In this document: one piece after another, positions 1 through 9,063 of the stretch
Layout of the letters: every line of letters starts with the position of its first letter
Position numbering within the stretch: position 1 is the stretch's first letter
Assembly (NCBI GenBank): GCA_027490725.1
Contig: JAIXXN010000055.1
Span: 1-49,943 of the forward strand
Origin: Oxalobacteraceae bacterium
GTDB taxonomy: Bacteria > Pseudomonadota > Gammaproteobacteria > Burkholderiales > Burkholderiaceae_D
Direction of reading: 5' to 3'
DNA length: 49,943 nt
Translations under genes and position numbers: made by a program
The notes under the pieces: model-generated
The model's input: only the letters and a program-made list of their open reading frames with translations
The model's database searches: none
What the model was told of the DNA's origin: nothing

Positions 1-2
1 GC

Positions 3-314
3 TATTTCAGCAAGTCGTGGAGCGATCTGCCGCTGACACCCGATATCGTGATCACCGTTTGCGGTAGTGCTGCCGGCGAAACCTGCCCTGCCTATCTGGG
101 CCCGGTCTTGCGCGCACACTGGGGTGTGGAAGATCCGAGTCATGTGGTCGGCACGCCTGCCGAAATCGATGCAGCCTTCGAACTTGCCTACGCAACCCTG
201 CGCGCCCGTATCGAAGCGTTTCTGGCGCTGCCACTGGCGCAGCTGGCGGATGACCGCGCCGCATTGAAAGCGGAACTGGACCGTATCGGCAGCATCGGAG
301 CGCCCGCATGCTGA
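3..314 (+). CDS. arsC: Arsenate reductase ArsC, C-terminal part (5' end outside window)
   Basis: The reading frame is open from the window edge and ends in a TGA at 312-314, so only about the last 103 residues are visible. The segment [17 protein letters not shown] matches the loop of low-molecular-weight-phosphatase-fold arsenate reductases (thioredoxin-coupled type), which carries the second and third redox cysteines. The first catalytic Cys with its P-loop would lie upstream. The family reduces arsenate to arsenite in the cytosol for export. The gene overlaps the start of the arsB-like pump by 7 nt, which suggests translational coupling. One departure from the usual CD(N/S)AAGE pattern is Gly in place of Asp after the first Cys. 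The assignment rests on this motif and on the arsB/arsH neighbours; the missing N-terminus prevents a check of the full active site. Confidence 0.8.
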   Translation, partial: YFSKSWSDLPLTPDIVITVCGSAAGETCPAYLGPVLRAHWGVEDPSHVVGTPAEIDAAFELAYATLRARIEAFLALPLAQLADDRAALKAELDRIGSIGAPAC

Positions 315-1588
315 GCGCTTTCCTGATTTTTCTGGCCACGCTGACGCTGGTTATCTGGCAACCACGTGGCCTAGGCATCGGCTGGAGCGCCAGTGCCGGT
401 GCGCTGGTCGCACTGCTGGCCGGTGTCATCCACGTCGGCGATATTCCCGTGGTCTGGCACATCGTCTGGAATGCCACCGGCACTTTTGTCGCCATCATCA
501 TCATCAGCCTGTTGCTGGACAAGGCCGGTTTCTTCGAGTGGGCCGCCCTGCATGTGGCGCGCTGGGGGCGCGGTAGCGGCAAGTTGCTGTTCTCGCTGTT
601 TGTGCTGCTCGGCGCGGCCGTCTCGGCGCTGTTCGCCAATGACGGCGCGGCGCTGATCCTGACGCCGATCGTGATTGCCATGCTGCGCGAGCTGAAGTTT
701 TCCGGCAAGGCCACGCTGGCGTTTGTGATGGCGGCCGGTTTTATCGCCGACACGGCCAGCCTGCCGCTGGTGGTGTCGAATCTGGTCAACATCGTTTCCG
801 CCGACTATTTCGGCATCAGCTTTGCGCGCTACGCGGCAGTGATGATTCCGGTGAATTTTGTCGCCGTCGCTGCTACGCTGGTGGCGCTGCTGTGCTACTT
901 CCGCCGCGACATTCCTGCCGATTACGATCTGCAGCAAATCAAGGCGCCGGCCGAGGCGATCCACGACCGCGCCACCTTCCTCACCGGCTGGTGGGTGCTG
1001 GGTTTACTGCTGGTGGGCTTCTTCTGGCTGGAAGATCTGGGCGTGCCGATCAGCGCTACTTCGGCCGTCGGTGCGGCGCTGCTGTTGCTGGTGGCCGCGC
1101 GCGGTCACCGCATTTCCACCCGTGAAGTGATCGGCAATGCGCCGTGGCAGATCGTGATTTTCTCGCTCGGCATGTATCTGGTGGTGTACGGCCTGCGCAA
1201 CGCCGGCCTGACCAACTATCTGACGGCTGCGCTGAATGCCTGTGCTGACTATGGCGTGTGGGGTGCGGCGCTGGGCACGGGCTTGATCACGGCGATTTTG
1301 TCATCCATTATGAATAATTTGCCGACGGTGCTGGTGGGCGCGCTGTCGATCGATGCCTCGACGGCACAGGGAACTGTGCGCGAAGCGATGGTGTATGCGA
1401 ACGTGATCGGTAGCGACCTCGGCCCAAAAATTACGCCGATCGGTAGTCTGGCAACCCTGCTCTGGCTGCACGTGCTGGCCAACAAGGGCATCCAGATTTC
1501 CTGGGGCTATTACTTCCGCGTGGGGATCTGCCTGACGTTGCCGGTGCTGCTGGTGACGCTGGCCGCGCTGGCCCTGCGTCTGCACTGA
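308..1588 (+). CDS. arsB: Arsenite efflux pump, ArsB-type
   Basis: A 426-residue, strongly hydrophobic protein with about a dozen predicted membrane segments, close to the usual ArsB length of about 430. Family-like segments include [18 protein letters not shown] near residue 110 and the second-half repeat [17 protein letters not shown] near residue 330, typical of the ArsB/NhaD ion-transporter superfamily. ArsB exports arsenite and antimonite across the inner membrane, alone or with an ArsA ATPase. No arsA is visible here. The start overlaps arsC, and arsH follows after 6 nt, so the three genes form one transcript. Substrate is inferred from the neighbours. It is clearly ArsB-like rather than an Acr3 permease. 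Confidence 0.87.
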   Translation: MLSAFLIFLATLTLVIWQPRGLGIGWSASAGALVALLAGVIHVGDIPVVWHIVWNATGTFVAIIIISLLLDKAGFFEWAALHVARWGRGSGKLLFSLFVLLGAAVSALFANDGAALILTPIVIAMLRELKFSGKATLAFVMAAGFIADTASLPLVVSNLVNIVSADYFGISFARYAAVMIPVNFVAVAATLVALLCYFRRDIPADYDLQQIKAPAEAIHDRATFLTGWWVLGLLLVGFFWLEDLGVPISATSAVGAALLLLVAARGHRISTREVIGNAPWQIVIFSLGMYLVVYGLRNAGLTNYLTAALNACADYGVWGAALGTGLITAILSSIMNNLPTVLVGALSIDASTAQGTVREAMVYANVIGSDLGPKITPIGSLATLLWLHVLANKGIQISWGYYFRVGICLTLPVLLVTLAALALRLH

Positions 1589-1594
1589 GAGGAC

Positions 1595-2317
1595 ATGATG
1601 ACATTGCCCGACATGAGTTTGCCCAACATCGATCATGCGCTGCTGCCGATACCGACGCCGGAACAGCTGGCGCCTGCAGGCGAGTTCGATCATCCGCCGC
1701 GTATCCTGCTGCTGTATGGCTCGCTGCGCGAGCGCTCCTTCAGCCGTTTTCTGACGGAGGAAGCGGCGCGCATACTGGCCCACTTCGGCGCCGACGTAAA
1801 AATCTTCGATCCCACCGAACTGCCGATGGTGGGCAGCGTTGCCGAGGACCATCCCAAGGTGCAGGAATTGCGCGCCTTGTCGCTCTGGTCGGAAGGGCAG
1901 GTGTGGTGTAGCCCGGAACGGCATGGCGCGATTACTGCCGTGATGAAAAACCAGATCGACTGGATTCCGCTCGAGCAAGGTGCGCTGCGCCCGAGTCAGG
2001 GCCGTACGCTGGCGGTGATGCAGGTATGTGGCGGTTCGCAATCGTTCAACGTGGTCAATACGCTGCGCTTGCTGGGCCGCTGGATGCGCATGTTCACCAT
2101 CCCTAATCAGTCGTCAGTGCCGATGGCCTACAAGGAATTCGACGATGCTGGCCGGATGCGCAAGTCGGCCTACTATGAGCGGGTGGTCGATGTGATGGAA
2201 GAGCTGTTCAAAATGACGCTGCTGCTGCGCGGTCGCGCCGACTATCTGACCGACCGCTATAGCGAGCGCAATGCGCGCTCGGTGCAGTCGATCAATCGTC
2301 AGATCCAGCAGTTGTAA
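1595..2317 (+). CDS. arsH: Arsenical resistance protein ArsH (NADPH-dependent FMN reductase)
   Basis: A 240-residue flavodoxin-like protein. [20 protein letters not shown] near residues 37-56 is the phosphate-binding loop typical of ArsH, and the downstream region [20 protein letters not shown] is also diagnostic. ArsH enzymes are cytosolic NADPH:FMN oxidoreductases that oxidise trivalent organoarsenicals and give resistance to methylarsenite. It is the last gene of the ars transcript and starts 6 nt after arsB behind an AGAGGAC-type ribosome binding site. Two adjacent ATG codons (1595 and 1598) are possible starts. The gene converges on an acyl-CoA dehydrogenase across a 42-nt gap that holds a GC-rich hairpin. 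Confidence 0.92.
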   Translation: MMTLPDMSLPNIDHALLPIPTPEQLAPAGEFDHPPRILLLYGSLRERSFSRFLTEEAARILAHFGADVKIFDPTELPMVGSVAEDHPKVQELRALSLWSEGQVWCSPERHGAITAVMKNQIDWIPLEQGALRPSQGRTLAVMQVCGGSQSFNVVNTLRLLGRWMRMFTIPNQSSVPMAYKEFDDAGRMRKSAYYERVVDVMEELFKMTLLLRGRADYLTDRYSERNARSVQSINRQIQQL

Positions 2318-2321
2318 GCAC

Positions 2322-2353
2322 GGTGCGGCAACCCGGGTAAGGGGCGCCGCACC
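2322..2353. terminator. GC-rich hairpin between convergent genes
   Basis: GGTGCGGC (2322-2329) pairs perfectly with GCCGCACC (2346-2353) around a 16-nt loop. It lies in the 42-nt gap between the convergent arsH and acyl-CoA dehydrogenase genes, a usual place for a shared terminator. There is no clear T run on either strand, so this is a weak or Rho-assisted candidate. Confidence 0.4.
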
Positions 2354-2359
2354 GCGAAA

Positions 2360-3487
2360 TTACAGGGCGCGTGCGATCAGCAGTTTCTGGATGTCGCTGG
2401 TGCCTTCGTAAATCTGGCACACCCGCACATCGCGGTAAATGCGTTCGACGGGGAAGTCGGATACATAGCCGTAGCCACCGTGCACCTGGATCGCATCCGA
2501 GCAGACCTTTTCGGCCATTTCGGAAGCGAACAGCTTGGCCATCGCCGCTTCTTTCAGGCACGGCAGTCCCGCATCCTTCATCGAAGCTGCATGCAGGATC
2601 AGCTGGCGTGCAGCTTCGATCTGGGTGGCCATGTCGGCCAGCCGGAACTGCACGGCCTGATGTTCGTAGATCGGTTTGCCGAAGCTTTCGCGTTCACGTG
2701 CGTAGTGCAGCGCCGCTTCATACGCCGCGCGCGCCATGCCGACCGCCTGCGAAGCGATGCCGATGCGTCCGCCCTCCAGTCCGGACAGGGCGATCTTGTA
2801 ACCCTGACCTTCTGCACCGATCAGGTTCTCGGCCGGAATACGGCAATTCTCGAACAGGATCTGCGCCGTATCCGAGGAGTGCTGGCCCATCTTCTGTTCC
2901 AGCCCTGCGACGATGTAACCGGGCGTATTGGTCGGCACCCAGAAGGCACTGATGCCCTTCTTGCCCGCCGCTTTATCCGTTACTGCCATGACGATCGCCA
3001 CATCGGCGTATTTGCCGCTGGTGATGAATTGCTTGACGCCGTTCAGCACATACGCGTTGCCATCGCGGGTCGCGGTGGTGCGCAGTGCCGCGGCATCGCT
3101 GCCGGTGTGCGGTTCGGTCAGACAGAACGCGCCCAGCATCGTGCCCTGTGCCAGCGGCCGCAGCCACTGCTGCTTCTGCTGATCGTTGGCATACATCATG
3201 GCGATGCTGCACACCGGACAGTTGTTGACGGAAATAATGGTCGAAGTACCACCGTCACCGGCGGCAATTTCTTCCAACACCAGTGCCAGCGAGACGTAAT
3301 CCATGCCGGCCCCGCCCAGTTCTTCGGGCACGGCGACACCGAATGCTCCCAGTGCGGCCAGCTCCTGCAATTCCTCTTTGGGAAAGTGGTGTTCCTTATC
3401 CCAGCGGGCCGCGTTGGGGGCCAGACGTTCCTGTGCAAAGCTGCGCAGGGCGTCGCGGATCATGGTGTGTTCTTCGCTCAGTATCAT
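2360..3487 (-). CDS. Acyl-CoA dehydrogenase (short/branched-chain type)
   Basis: A 375-residue acyl-CoA dehydrogenase of normal length: N-terminal helical domain, central beta domain with the FAD/substrate motif FCLTEPHTGSDAAALRT near residue 120, and a C-terminal helical domain ending in the family signature YRDVRVCQIYEGTSDIQ. The Glu of IYEGT is in the position of the catalytic base of butyryl-CoA-type enzymes. It oxidises an acyl-CoA to the 2-enoyl-CoA and passes electrons to ETF. It is the last gene of the - strand cluster headed by liuR, 62 nt after the SDR gene. Exact chain specificity cannot be read from sequence; a short straight or branched substrate fits the neighbourhood. Confidence 0.9.
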   Translation of the reverse strand: MILSEEHTMIRDALRSFAQERLAPNAARWDKEHHFPKEELQELAALGAFGVAVPEELGGAGMDYVSLALVLEEIAAGDGGTSTIISVNNCPVCSIAMMYANDQQKQQWLRPLAQGTMLGAFCLTEPHTGSDAAALRTTATRDGNAYVLNGVKQFITSGKYADVAIVMAVTDKAAGKKGISAFWVPTNTPGYIVAGLEQKMGQHSSDTAQILFENCRIPAENLIGAEGQGYKIALSGLEGGRIGIASQAVGMARAAYEAALHYARERESFGKPIYEHQAVQFRLADMATQIEAARQLILHAASMKDAGLPCLKEAAMAKLFASEMAEKVCSDAIQVHGGYGYVSDFPVERIYRDVRVCQIYEGTSDIQKLLIARAL

Positions 3488-3549
3488 GGTGTCTCGTTAT
3501 TTATCGTTGTAGTGATCGTGTGCTGGCTGCGCGACGCGATGCGTCACGC

Positions 3550-4218
3550 TTACCAGCCGATGCTTGTGCCATCGTAGTTGCGATACACGGCCTGGTCGGA
3601 CGCGGGTAGCGCCGCCAGCGTTGCGCGCAGACCTGCTGCGCTTTGTTCCACCGATAGATCGGCGCCAGCGCCGCCCATCTCGGTGCGCACCCAGCCCGGA
3701 TGGAAGGCCACGCAGGTGGCGCCCTGCGGGCCGAAGCTGAGTGCGGTATCGATCAGCACGGAATTCAGCGCTGCTTTACTGGCGCGGTACAGCGAGCCGG
3801 ATGGATTGTTGCGCTCGCTGAGTGAGCCCATACGCGAGGACAGCACCGCCAGCTTGCCCTGCGCTGCCACCACCATCGGTGCGATGATGGGTAGTAAGCG
3901 CATGGCTGCCAGCACATTGGTATGCATCACCGCATCGAAATCCGTCTGCATCGGAAAGCCGTCATGACGCGGGCCATACACGCCGGCATTCAGGAAGGCC
4001 ACTTGCAGTTCTTCGCCATCGAGCTTCCAGCCCAGGCCGGCGACGGCTTCGACGTTGTTGACGTCGAGCGCATGCGCTTCGGCACCGATGGCCACCAGTG
4101 CGGCCACGTCTTCCGGCTTGCGCGCCGTGGCGATCACGCGCCAGCCATCGGCCACGTACTGACGTACCAGTTCGTGACCGATGCCGCGCGAGGCACCAAT
4201 AATCAGTGCAGTCGCCAT
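3550..4218 (-). CDS. Short-chain dehydrogenase/reductase (SDR)
   Basis: A 222-residue classical-type SDR with the N-terminal NAD(P) loop GASRGIG near residues 8-14, the NAG motif (FLNAGVYG) and a YRASK active-site motif preceded by the serines of LSSRMGSLS. These are the Ser-Tyr-Lys catalytic residues. It is slightly shorter than most SDRs (about 250). The start lies 3 nt after the stop of the thiolase gene, so the two are co-transcribed and probably coupled. The Arg after the first Gly block (TARKPED) hints at NADP(H) preference, but this is inference. Its substrate is unknown; a hydroxyacyl or keto intermediate of the acyl-CoA route is one possibility, a general carbonyl reductase another. 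Confidence 0.85.
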   Translation of the reverse strand: MATALIIGASRGIGHELVRQYVADGWRVIATARKPEDVAALVAIGAEAHALDVNNVEAVAGLGWKLDGEELQVAFLNAGVYGPRHDGFPMQTDFDAVMHTNVLAAMRLLPIIAPMVVAAQGKLAVLSSRMGSLSERNNPSGSLYRASKAALNSVLIDTALSFGPQGATCVAFHPGWVRTEMGGAGADLSVEQSAAGLRATLAALPASDQAVYRNYDGTSIGW

Positions 4219-4221
4219 CGC

Positions 4222-5421
4222 TTACGCCAGTTCGATGGCCATGGCGGTGGCTTCGCCGCCACCGATGCACAGGGCGGCCACGCCTTTTTTGCCGCCGGTG
4301 CGCTTCAGCGCGCCGATCAGGGTGACCAGGATGCGTGCGCCGGAGGCGCCGATCGGGTGACCCAGTGCGCAGGCGCCACCGTGGATGTTGACCTTGTCGT
4401 GCGGGATGTCGAGGTCGCGCATGGCGGCCATTGGCACGGCAGCGAAAGCTTCGTTAATTTCGAACAGGTCGACATCTTTGCTGCCCCAGCCGATTTTCTT
4501 GTACAGTTTTTCCATCGCGCCAATCGGGGCGGTGGTGAACAGATTCGGTTCCTGCGCAAAGGTAGCGTGGCCGTGGATGGTGGCGATCACGGTGGCGCCC
4601 AGTTTCTTGGCGGTCGAAGCGCGCATCATTACCAGTGCGGCGGCACCGTCGTTGATCGACGAGGACGACGCGGCGGTGATGGTGCCATCTTTCTTGAAGG
4701 CGGCGCGCAGGGTCGGGATCTTGTCGATCTTGGCTTTCAGCGGGCCTTCATCCTTGTCGATCACCACCTCACCGGCGCGGCTGCTGACGGTGACCGGTGC
4801 GATCTCCCAGTTGAAATAGCCTTCGCTGGTGGCGCGCTGGGCGCGCTTCACGGATTCGATGGCGAAGTTGTCCTGCGCTTCGCGGCTGAATTCGTACTTG
4901 GCCGAGCACTCTTCGGCGAAGGTGCCCATGGAGCGGCCTTCGCCGGTTTTTTCGTTGCGCGAGTAGGCGTCTTCCAGACCGTCGTACATCATGTGGTCGA
5001 ACAGCATGCCGTGGCCGATGCGGTAGCCGCCACGGGCTTTCGGTACCAGATACGGGGCATTGGTCATGGATTCCATGCCGCCAGCGATGACCACTTCGGC
5101 GCTACCGGCGATCAGCTGGTCGTGCGCGAAGATGGCAGCCTGCATGGCCGAGCCGCACATTTTCGAGAGGGTCACGGCGCCGGTGGAAGTTGGCAGACCG
5201 GCTTTCAGCAGGGCCTGGCGGGCCGGAGCCTGACCTTGACCGGCCATCAGGCAGTTACCGAAATACACGTGCTCGACCAGCTTGCCGTCGATGCCGGAAC
5301 GTTCTACTGCGGCCTGAATCGCGACTGCGCCCAGATCATGCGCGCTCTTGCTGCTGAAGTCGCCCTGAAAAGCGCCCATAGGGGTACGGGCTGCGCCGAC
5401 GATAACGATAGGATCATTCAT
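4222..5421 (-). CDS. Acetyl-CoA C-acetyltransferase (thiolase)
   Basis: A 399-residue thiolase of the usual length. The acyl-accepting cysteine is Cys89 in [10 protein letters not shown]. The C-terminal signature [16 protein letters not shown] supplies the catalytic His, and [10 protein letters not shown] supplies the second Cys. The enzyme condenses two acetyl-CoA or cleaves acetoacetyl-CoA in the cytosol. Next to isovaleryl-CoA dehydrogenase it fits the last step of leucine breakdown (acetoacetyl-CoA to two acetyl-CoA), although a role in polyhydroxybutyrate synthesis (PhaA-like) cannot be excluded. Its start overlaps the end of aceK by 8 nt and the SDR follows 3 nt later, so the cluster is one operon. 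Confidence 0.92.
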   Translation of the reverse strand: MNDPIVIVGAARTPMGAFQGDFSSKSAHDLGAVAIQAAVERSGIDGKLVEHVYFGNCLMAGQGQAPARQALLKAGLPTSTGAVTLSKMCGSAMQAAIFAHDQLIAGSAEVVIAGGMESMTNAPYLVPKARGGYRIGHGMLFDHMMYDGLEDAYSRNEKTGEGRSMGTFAEECSAKYEFSREAQDNFAIESVKRAQRATSEGYFNWEIAPVTVSSRAGEVVIDKDEGPLKAKIDKIPTLRAAFKKDGTITAASSSSINDGAAALVMMRASTAKKLGATVIATIHGHATFAQEPNLFTTAPIGAMEKLYKKIGWGSKDVDLFEINEAFAAVPMAAMRDLDIPHDKVNIHGGACALGHPIGASGARILVTLIGALKRTGGKKGVAALCIGGGEATAMAIELA

Positions 5422-7237
5422 TTTCTAGTGTCTCCATAAATGGCGGTTGGGTAAGCGCCGGGGGTGAGTTGTGTTGATTGCAAAAACGGATGTGCTGCGG
5501 ATACGGGAACACGTCTTCCAGATAGCCGTCCTGGATGCGCTGCTTGCGCGCCTGCCACCATTCGGGCGTGAGCAGGTCGGCGTGGTGTTTCAGGAAGTAA
5601 TGGCGGATGCGGGCATTGCCCAGCAGGAAGGTGCCAAACTGTTCGGGGAACACGTCGGACTTGCCGATCGGGTACCACGGTTCCGAGGCCATTTCCTCTT
5701 CTTCCGTACGGGCTTGCGGAATCTTGCGGAACTGGCAGTCGGTGATGTATTCGATTTCGTCGTAATCGTAAAAGACCACGCGCTGGTGGCGGGTTACGCC
5801 GAAGTTTTTGTACAGCATATCGCCGGGGAAGATGTTGGCCGCCACCAGTTCCTTGATGGCATTGCCGTACTCCAGCACGCCGTGTTCCAGCTGGACTTCG
5901 TCATGCTCTTTTTCGGCATTGCTCAGCCAGATGTTCAGCGGCACCATGCGGCGCTCGATGTACAGGTGTTTGATCACCAGTTGCTCGCCCTCTTCTTCGA
6001 CCAGCGACGGCGCGAAATGTTTCAGCTCGGCTATCAGATCTTCCGTGAAGCGGTGGCGCGGGAAGGCCACGTTGGAATACTCCAGCGTATCGGCCATGCG
6101 GCCTACCCGGTCGTGGTGTTTCACCAGCAGGTATTTTTCCTTGATCAGGGCGCGCGAGGTTTCCTTCGGCGGCGGGAAGAAATCCTTAATCACCTTGAAC
6201 ACATACGGGAAGGATGGCAGTGCGAATACCAGCATCACCAGCCCGCGGATACCGGGGGCAATTTCGAACTGGTCGGAGGAGTGCTTGAGGTGCTGTAGGT
6301 AGTCGCGATAGAACAGCGTCTTGCCCTGTTTCTGCAGGCCGAGAATGGTGTAGATCTCGCTGCGCGGTTTGCGTGGCAGTAGCGAACGCAGGAATTGCAC
6401 ATAGGCCGATGGTACTTCCATATCGACCAGGAAATAGGCGCGCGTAAACGAGAACAGGATGGTGATCTGTTCATGGTCGAACAGCACCGTATCGAGCACC
6501 AGTTGACCTTGCCGGTTGTGCAGGATCGGCACCACGAACGGGAACTCGCGGTTGCCGTTGATGCCCTTGCCGACAATGTAGGCGCCCTTGTTGCGGAAGA
6601 ACAGACTCGATAGCACCTGTATCTGGTGATTCGGTTCCAGCTTGGCATTGCCGAAGATGGCTTTCAGGCGCGCCTCGACCAGATCGATGTCGCGGTTCAG
6701 GTCGGCGAATTCGGCGTTGAGCTGGAAATTGGTGACGATGCGCTTGAGCGTGTAGTGCAGGCCGTCGGTGCCGGGATAGTAGACCCGGTAGGTCGGCGCC
6801 AGTTCTTCCGTGTCGATGTATTCGGTGGACACCACCGGTCGCACGAAGATGAACTCGTTGTGGAAATAACTGCGGTGCAGGATGTTGCAGCAGACCGAGT
6901 TGAAGAAACTCTCGGCCAGTTCCGGCTGCTTGTGGTCGGACAGCATGCCGATGAAGTGCAGCTTGAGTTCGCGCCACACTTCATCCGTCAGTTCCGACTG
7001 GTCGTACTCGTCTTCCAGCATCTGTACGCATTCCTGCACGCGTTTGTCGTAGAAGCCGATACGCTCGCGCGCGGCCTGCTGGGCCTGCGCCCAGGCGCCC
7101 TGCTCGAAATGCAGCTTGGCCTGCTGGCTGGTGTGGCGGAATAAGCGGTAGTGCTTGTCGAAGCCGTCGCGAATGGTACGGGCGATATCGAAAGCGATCT
7201 GCGAACGCAGCAGCTTAGGAAATGCAGCCTGGGTCAT
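5414..7237 (-). CDS. aceK: Isocitrate dehydrogenase kinase/phosphatase AceK
   Basis: A 607-residue protein matching AceK over its whole length. It has an N-terminal regulatory helical domain, then the kinase/phosphatase domain with the ATP-binding segment [20 protein letters not shown] near residue 330 and the acidic segment [20 protein letters not shown] near residue 490, which carries the metal/catalytic Asp residues. AceK phosphorylates isocitrate dehydrogenase to push isocitrate into the glyoxylate shunt, and also reverses this. In enteric bacteria it lies with aceBA. Here it is inside an acyl-CoA degradation operon, between liuA and the thiolase. The placement fits the need for the shunt when carbon enters only as acetyl-CoA. 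A 93-nt structured spacer separates it from liuA. Confidence 0.96.
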   Translation of the reverse strand: MTQAAFPKLLRSQIAFDIARTIRDGFDKHYRLFRHTSQQAKLHFEQGAWAQAQQAARERIGFYDKRVQECVQMLEDEYDQSELTDEVWRELKLHFIGMLSDHKQPELAESFFNSVCCNILHRSYFHNEFIFVRPVVSTEYIDTEELAPTYRVYYPGTDGLHYTLKRIVTNFQLNAEFADLNRDIDLVEARLKAIFGNAKLEPNHQIQVLSSLFFRNKGAYIVGKGINGNREFPFVVPILHNRQGQLVLDTVLFDHEQITILFSFTRAYFLVDMEVPSAYVQFLRSLLPRKPRSEIYTILGLQKQGKTLFYRDYLQHLKHSSDQFEIAPGIRGLVMLVFALPSFPYVFKVIKDFFPPPKETSRALIKEKYLLVKHHDRVGRMADTLEYSNVAFPRHRFTEDLIAELKHFAPSLVEEEGEQLVIKHLYIERRMVPLNIWLSNAEKEHDEVQLEHGVLEYGNAIKELVAANIFPGDMLYKNFGVTRHQRVVFYDYDEIEYITDCQFRKIPQARTEEEEMASEPWYPIGKSDVFPEQFGTFLLGNARIRHYFLKHHADLLTPEWWQARKQRIQDGYLEDVFPYPQHIRFCNQHNSPPALTQPPFMETLENE

Positions 7238-7250
7238 AGTCAGCCTTTAT

Positions 7251-7321
7251 GTGCGTGGGCCGGACCAAGATCCCGAAGGATCTCCGTCCGTGCGGTTAGA
7301 GTGCCGGTCCAGCGCACGCAC
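7251..7321 (-). promoter_or_regulatory. Structured intercistronic spacer between liuA and aceK
   Basis: Arms 7251-7266 (GTGCGTGGGCCGGACC) and 7306-7321 (GGTCCAGCGCACGCAC) form a long imperfect stem. Inside, AGATCC-CGAA-GGATCT (7268-7283) is a perfect small hairpin with a CGAA tetraloop. The structure fills the gap between liuA and aceK and could act as a partial terminator, an RNA-processing site or a 3' stabiliser. It has no T run on the - strand. The function is inferred from position only. Confidence 0.45.
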
Positions 7322-7330
7322 ATGCCATGC

Positions 7331-8515
7331 TTACTTGGTTTCCGCGAACAGTTCGCGGCCGATCAGCATGCGGCGGATTTCGCTGGTGCCGGCGCCAATT
7401 TCATACAATTTGGCGTCGCGCCACAGGCGGCCGACCGGATACTCGTTGATGTATCCGTTGCCGCCCAGCGTCTGAATGGCTTCACCGGCCATCCAGGTCG
7501 CTTTTTCTGCGCTATACAAAATGGCTCCCGCTGCATCTTTACGCAGTTGGCGGATTGCTTCCGGATTTGTGGCCCGGTCGCAAGCCTGACCGACAGCGTA
7601 GACATAAGCCTTGCACGCCATCATGGTCGAGTACATATCTGCAATCTTACCCTGCATCAGCTGGAATTCGCCGATAGGCTGACCAAATTGCTGGCGATCG
7701 TGGATATATGGCACGACCGCATCCATGCAAGCCTGCATGATGCCCAGCGGGCCGCCGGACAGCACGGTGCGCTCGAAGTCCAGACCGGACATCAGCACGT
7801 TGACGCCCTTGCCCACCTCGCCCAGCACGTTTTCCACTGGCACTTCGCAGTTCTCGAACACCAGTTCGCCCGTATGCGAACCGCGCATATTTTGTTTGAA
7901 CGATACGGGCGCCACCGAGAAGCCCTGGTAGTTCTTCTCGATCAGGAAGGCGGTCATGCCGCGCGGGCCGGCAGCCACATCGGTTTTGGCGTAGACCACC
8001 AGCACATCGGCGTCCGGGCCGTTGGTGATCCACATTTTCGAGCCGTTCAGGACGTAGTGATCGCCCTTCAGGTCGGCGCGCAGCTTCATGCTGACCACGT
8101 CGGAGCCGGCATTCGGCTCGGACATGGCGAGTGCGCCGATGTATTCGCCGGTGATCAGCTTGGGCAGGTATTTCTGCTTCTGGGCCGCGTTACCGTTGCG
8201 TTTGATCTGGTTGACGCACAGATTCGAGTGGGCGCCATACGACAGGCCGACCGAGGCCGAAGCGCGCGAGATTTCTTCCATGGCGATGATGTGCGCCAGA
8301 TAGCCCATGTTGGCGCCACCGTATTCCTCACCGACAGTAATGCCGAGCACGCCCAGCTCGCCCATTTTGCGCCACAGATCCATGGGGAACTGGTCATTGC
8401 GGTCGATTTCGGCAGCACGGGGCGCGATTTCGGCGGCGGCAAACTGTTGCACCGCTTCACGCAGGGCGGCGATGTCTTCGCCATGGTCAAAGGTCAGGCC
8501 TGGGAGATGGAGCAT
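7331..8515 (-). CDS. liuA: Isovaleryl-CoA dehydrogenase
   Basis: A 394-residue acyl-CoA dehydrogenase of the isovaleryl-CoA type. The segment [20 protein letters not shown] near residue 245 carries the Glu that serves as catalytic base in this subfamily (human Glu254), in place of the C-terminal Glu used by other acyl-CoA dehydrogenases. At the C-terminus the motif is [20 protein letters not shown], with Gly-Ala where other families have the catalytic Glu. It oxidises isovaleryl-CoA to 3-methylcrotonyl-CoA in leucine catabolism. It is the first structural gene after liuR and has its own promoter with an operator-like palindrome. The liuBCDE genes that normally follow are not in this window. 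Confidence 0.94.
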   Translation of the reverse strand: MLHLPGLTFDHGEDIAALREAVQQFAAAEIAPRAAEIDRNDQFPMDLWRKMGELGVLGITVGEEYGGANMGYLAHIIAMEEISRASASVGLSYGAHSNLCVNQIKRNGNAAQKQKYLPKLITGEYIGALAMSEPNAGSDVVSMKLRADLKGDHYVLNGSKMWITNGPDADVLVVYAKTDVAAGPRGMTAFLIEKNYQGFSVAPVSFKQNMRGSHTGELVFENCEVPVENVLGEVGKGVNVLMSGLDFERTVLSGGPLGIMQACMDAVVPYIHDRQQFGQPIGEFQLMQGKIADMYSTMMACKAYVYAVGQACDRATNPEAIRQLRKDAAGAILYSAEKATWMAGEAIQTLGGNGYINEYPVGRLWRDAKLYEIGAGTSEIRRMLIGRELFAETK

Positions 8516-8550
8516 GTCATCCTCATTCTTCTGGTGTATTGGAAGGGGTC

Positions 8551-8582
8551 ATCATACGCTGGTGTGACGTTTACGTAAACGT
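8551..8582 (-). promoter_or_regulatory. liuA promoter with LiuR-type operator
   Basis: A perfect 16-bp palindrome, ACGTTTACGTAAACGT, occupies 8567-8582. On the - strand a -35-like TTTACG (8579-8574) and a -10-like TATGAT (8556-8551) are 17 bp apart, so the palindrome covers the -35 box and part of the spacer. The sequence resembles the TTTACGT-AACGTAAA type sites described for the MerR-family regulator LiuR. It lies between liuR and liuA, 52 nt before the liuA start. Confidence 0.7.
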
Positions 8583-8601
8583 AAGGTAGCGCCCGTGTAT
8601 T

Positions 8602-9006
8602 TTATGCTGCCGGGTCGCTTCCGGTGCCGATCGCGGCGAGCAGACGCTTGCATTCATCTTCGTGGGCGGTAATTTCCGCCAGCGACATTTCGATGTCTTC
8701 GCGCTGTTGTTCCAGGGTTTCGCGGTGCTGGGCCAGTACGCCGAGGAAGCGGTGCATCTGGGCACTGGTGTCTTTCGGGGTTTCGTACATGTCGACCAGA
8801 CTTTTGATTTCCGAGAGCGACAGGCCGAGACGTTTGCCGCGCAGGGTCAGCTTGAGGCGGGTGCGGTCGCGTGGCGTATAGACGCGGTTGCGTCCGCCCG
8901 TGCCTTCGCGCGAGGGACTCAGCAGGCCCTGATCTTCGTAAAAGCGGATGGCGCGCGCCGTGATGTCGAATTCGCGGGCCAGTTCGGTAATGGTGTAAGT
9001 AGGCAT
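8602..9006 (-). CDS. liuR: MerR-family regulator of leucine/isovalerate degradation (LiuR)
   Basis: A 134-residue MerR-family protein. The N-terminal winged helix-turn-helix starts MPTYTITELAREFDITARAI and continues RFYEDQGLLSPSREG, followed by the GGRNRVYTPRDRTRLKLTLR wing. The C-terminus is a dimerising coiled coil with no obvious metal-binding Cys pair. In-frame codons continue upstream to 9261, but the start at 9006 places the DNA-binding domain at the N-terminus as in all MerR proteins and leaves the operator at 9036-9052 non-coding. LiuR proteins repress liu operons and respond to a pathway intermediate. The gene is co-directional with liuA 86 nt upstream of it. Near-identical operator sites before both genes indicate autoregulation. 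Confidence 0.88.
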   Translation of the reverse strand: MPTYTITELAREFDITARAIRFYEDQGLLSPSREGTGGRNRVYTPRDRTRLKLTLRGKRLGLSLSEIKSLVDMYETPKDTSAQMHRFLGVLAQHRETLEQQREDIEMSLAEITAHEDECKRLLAAIGTGSDPAA

Positions 9007-9035
9007 CTGTTCTGTGCGGTAAGTCGTGCAATTTC

Positions 9036-9063
9036 CGTTTACGTCAACGTCAATCCCATTGTA
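9036..9063 (-). promoter_or_regulatory. liuR promoter and second LiuR-type operator
   Basis: CGTTTACGTCAACGTCA (9036-9052) is an imperfect copy of the 8567-8582 palindrome. A -10-like TACAAT lies at 9063-9058 on the - strand, so the operator would overlap the transcription start, as expected for autorepression. No strong -35 box is visible. Confidence 0.6.

Noticed and set aside
3922..5439. A 505-codon + strand ORF over the thiolase and SDR genes
   Set aside because: Codon-aligned antisense shadow of the thiolase; no known motif.
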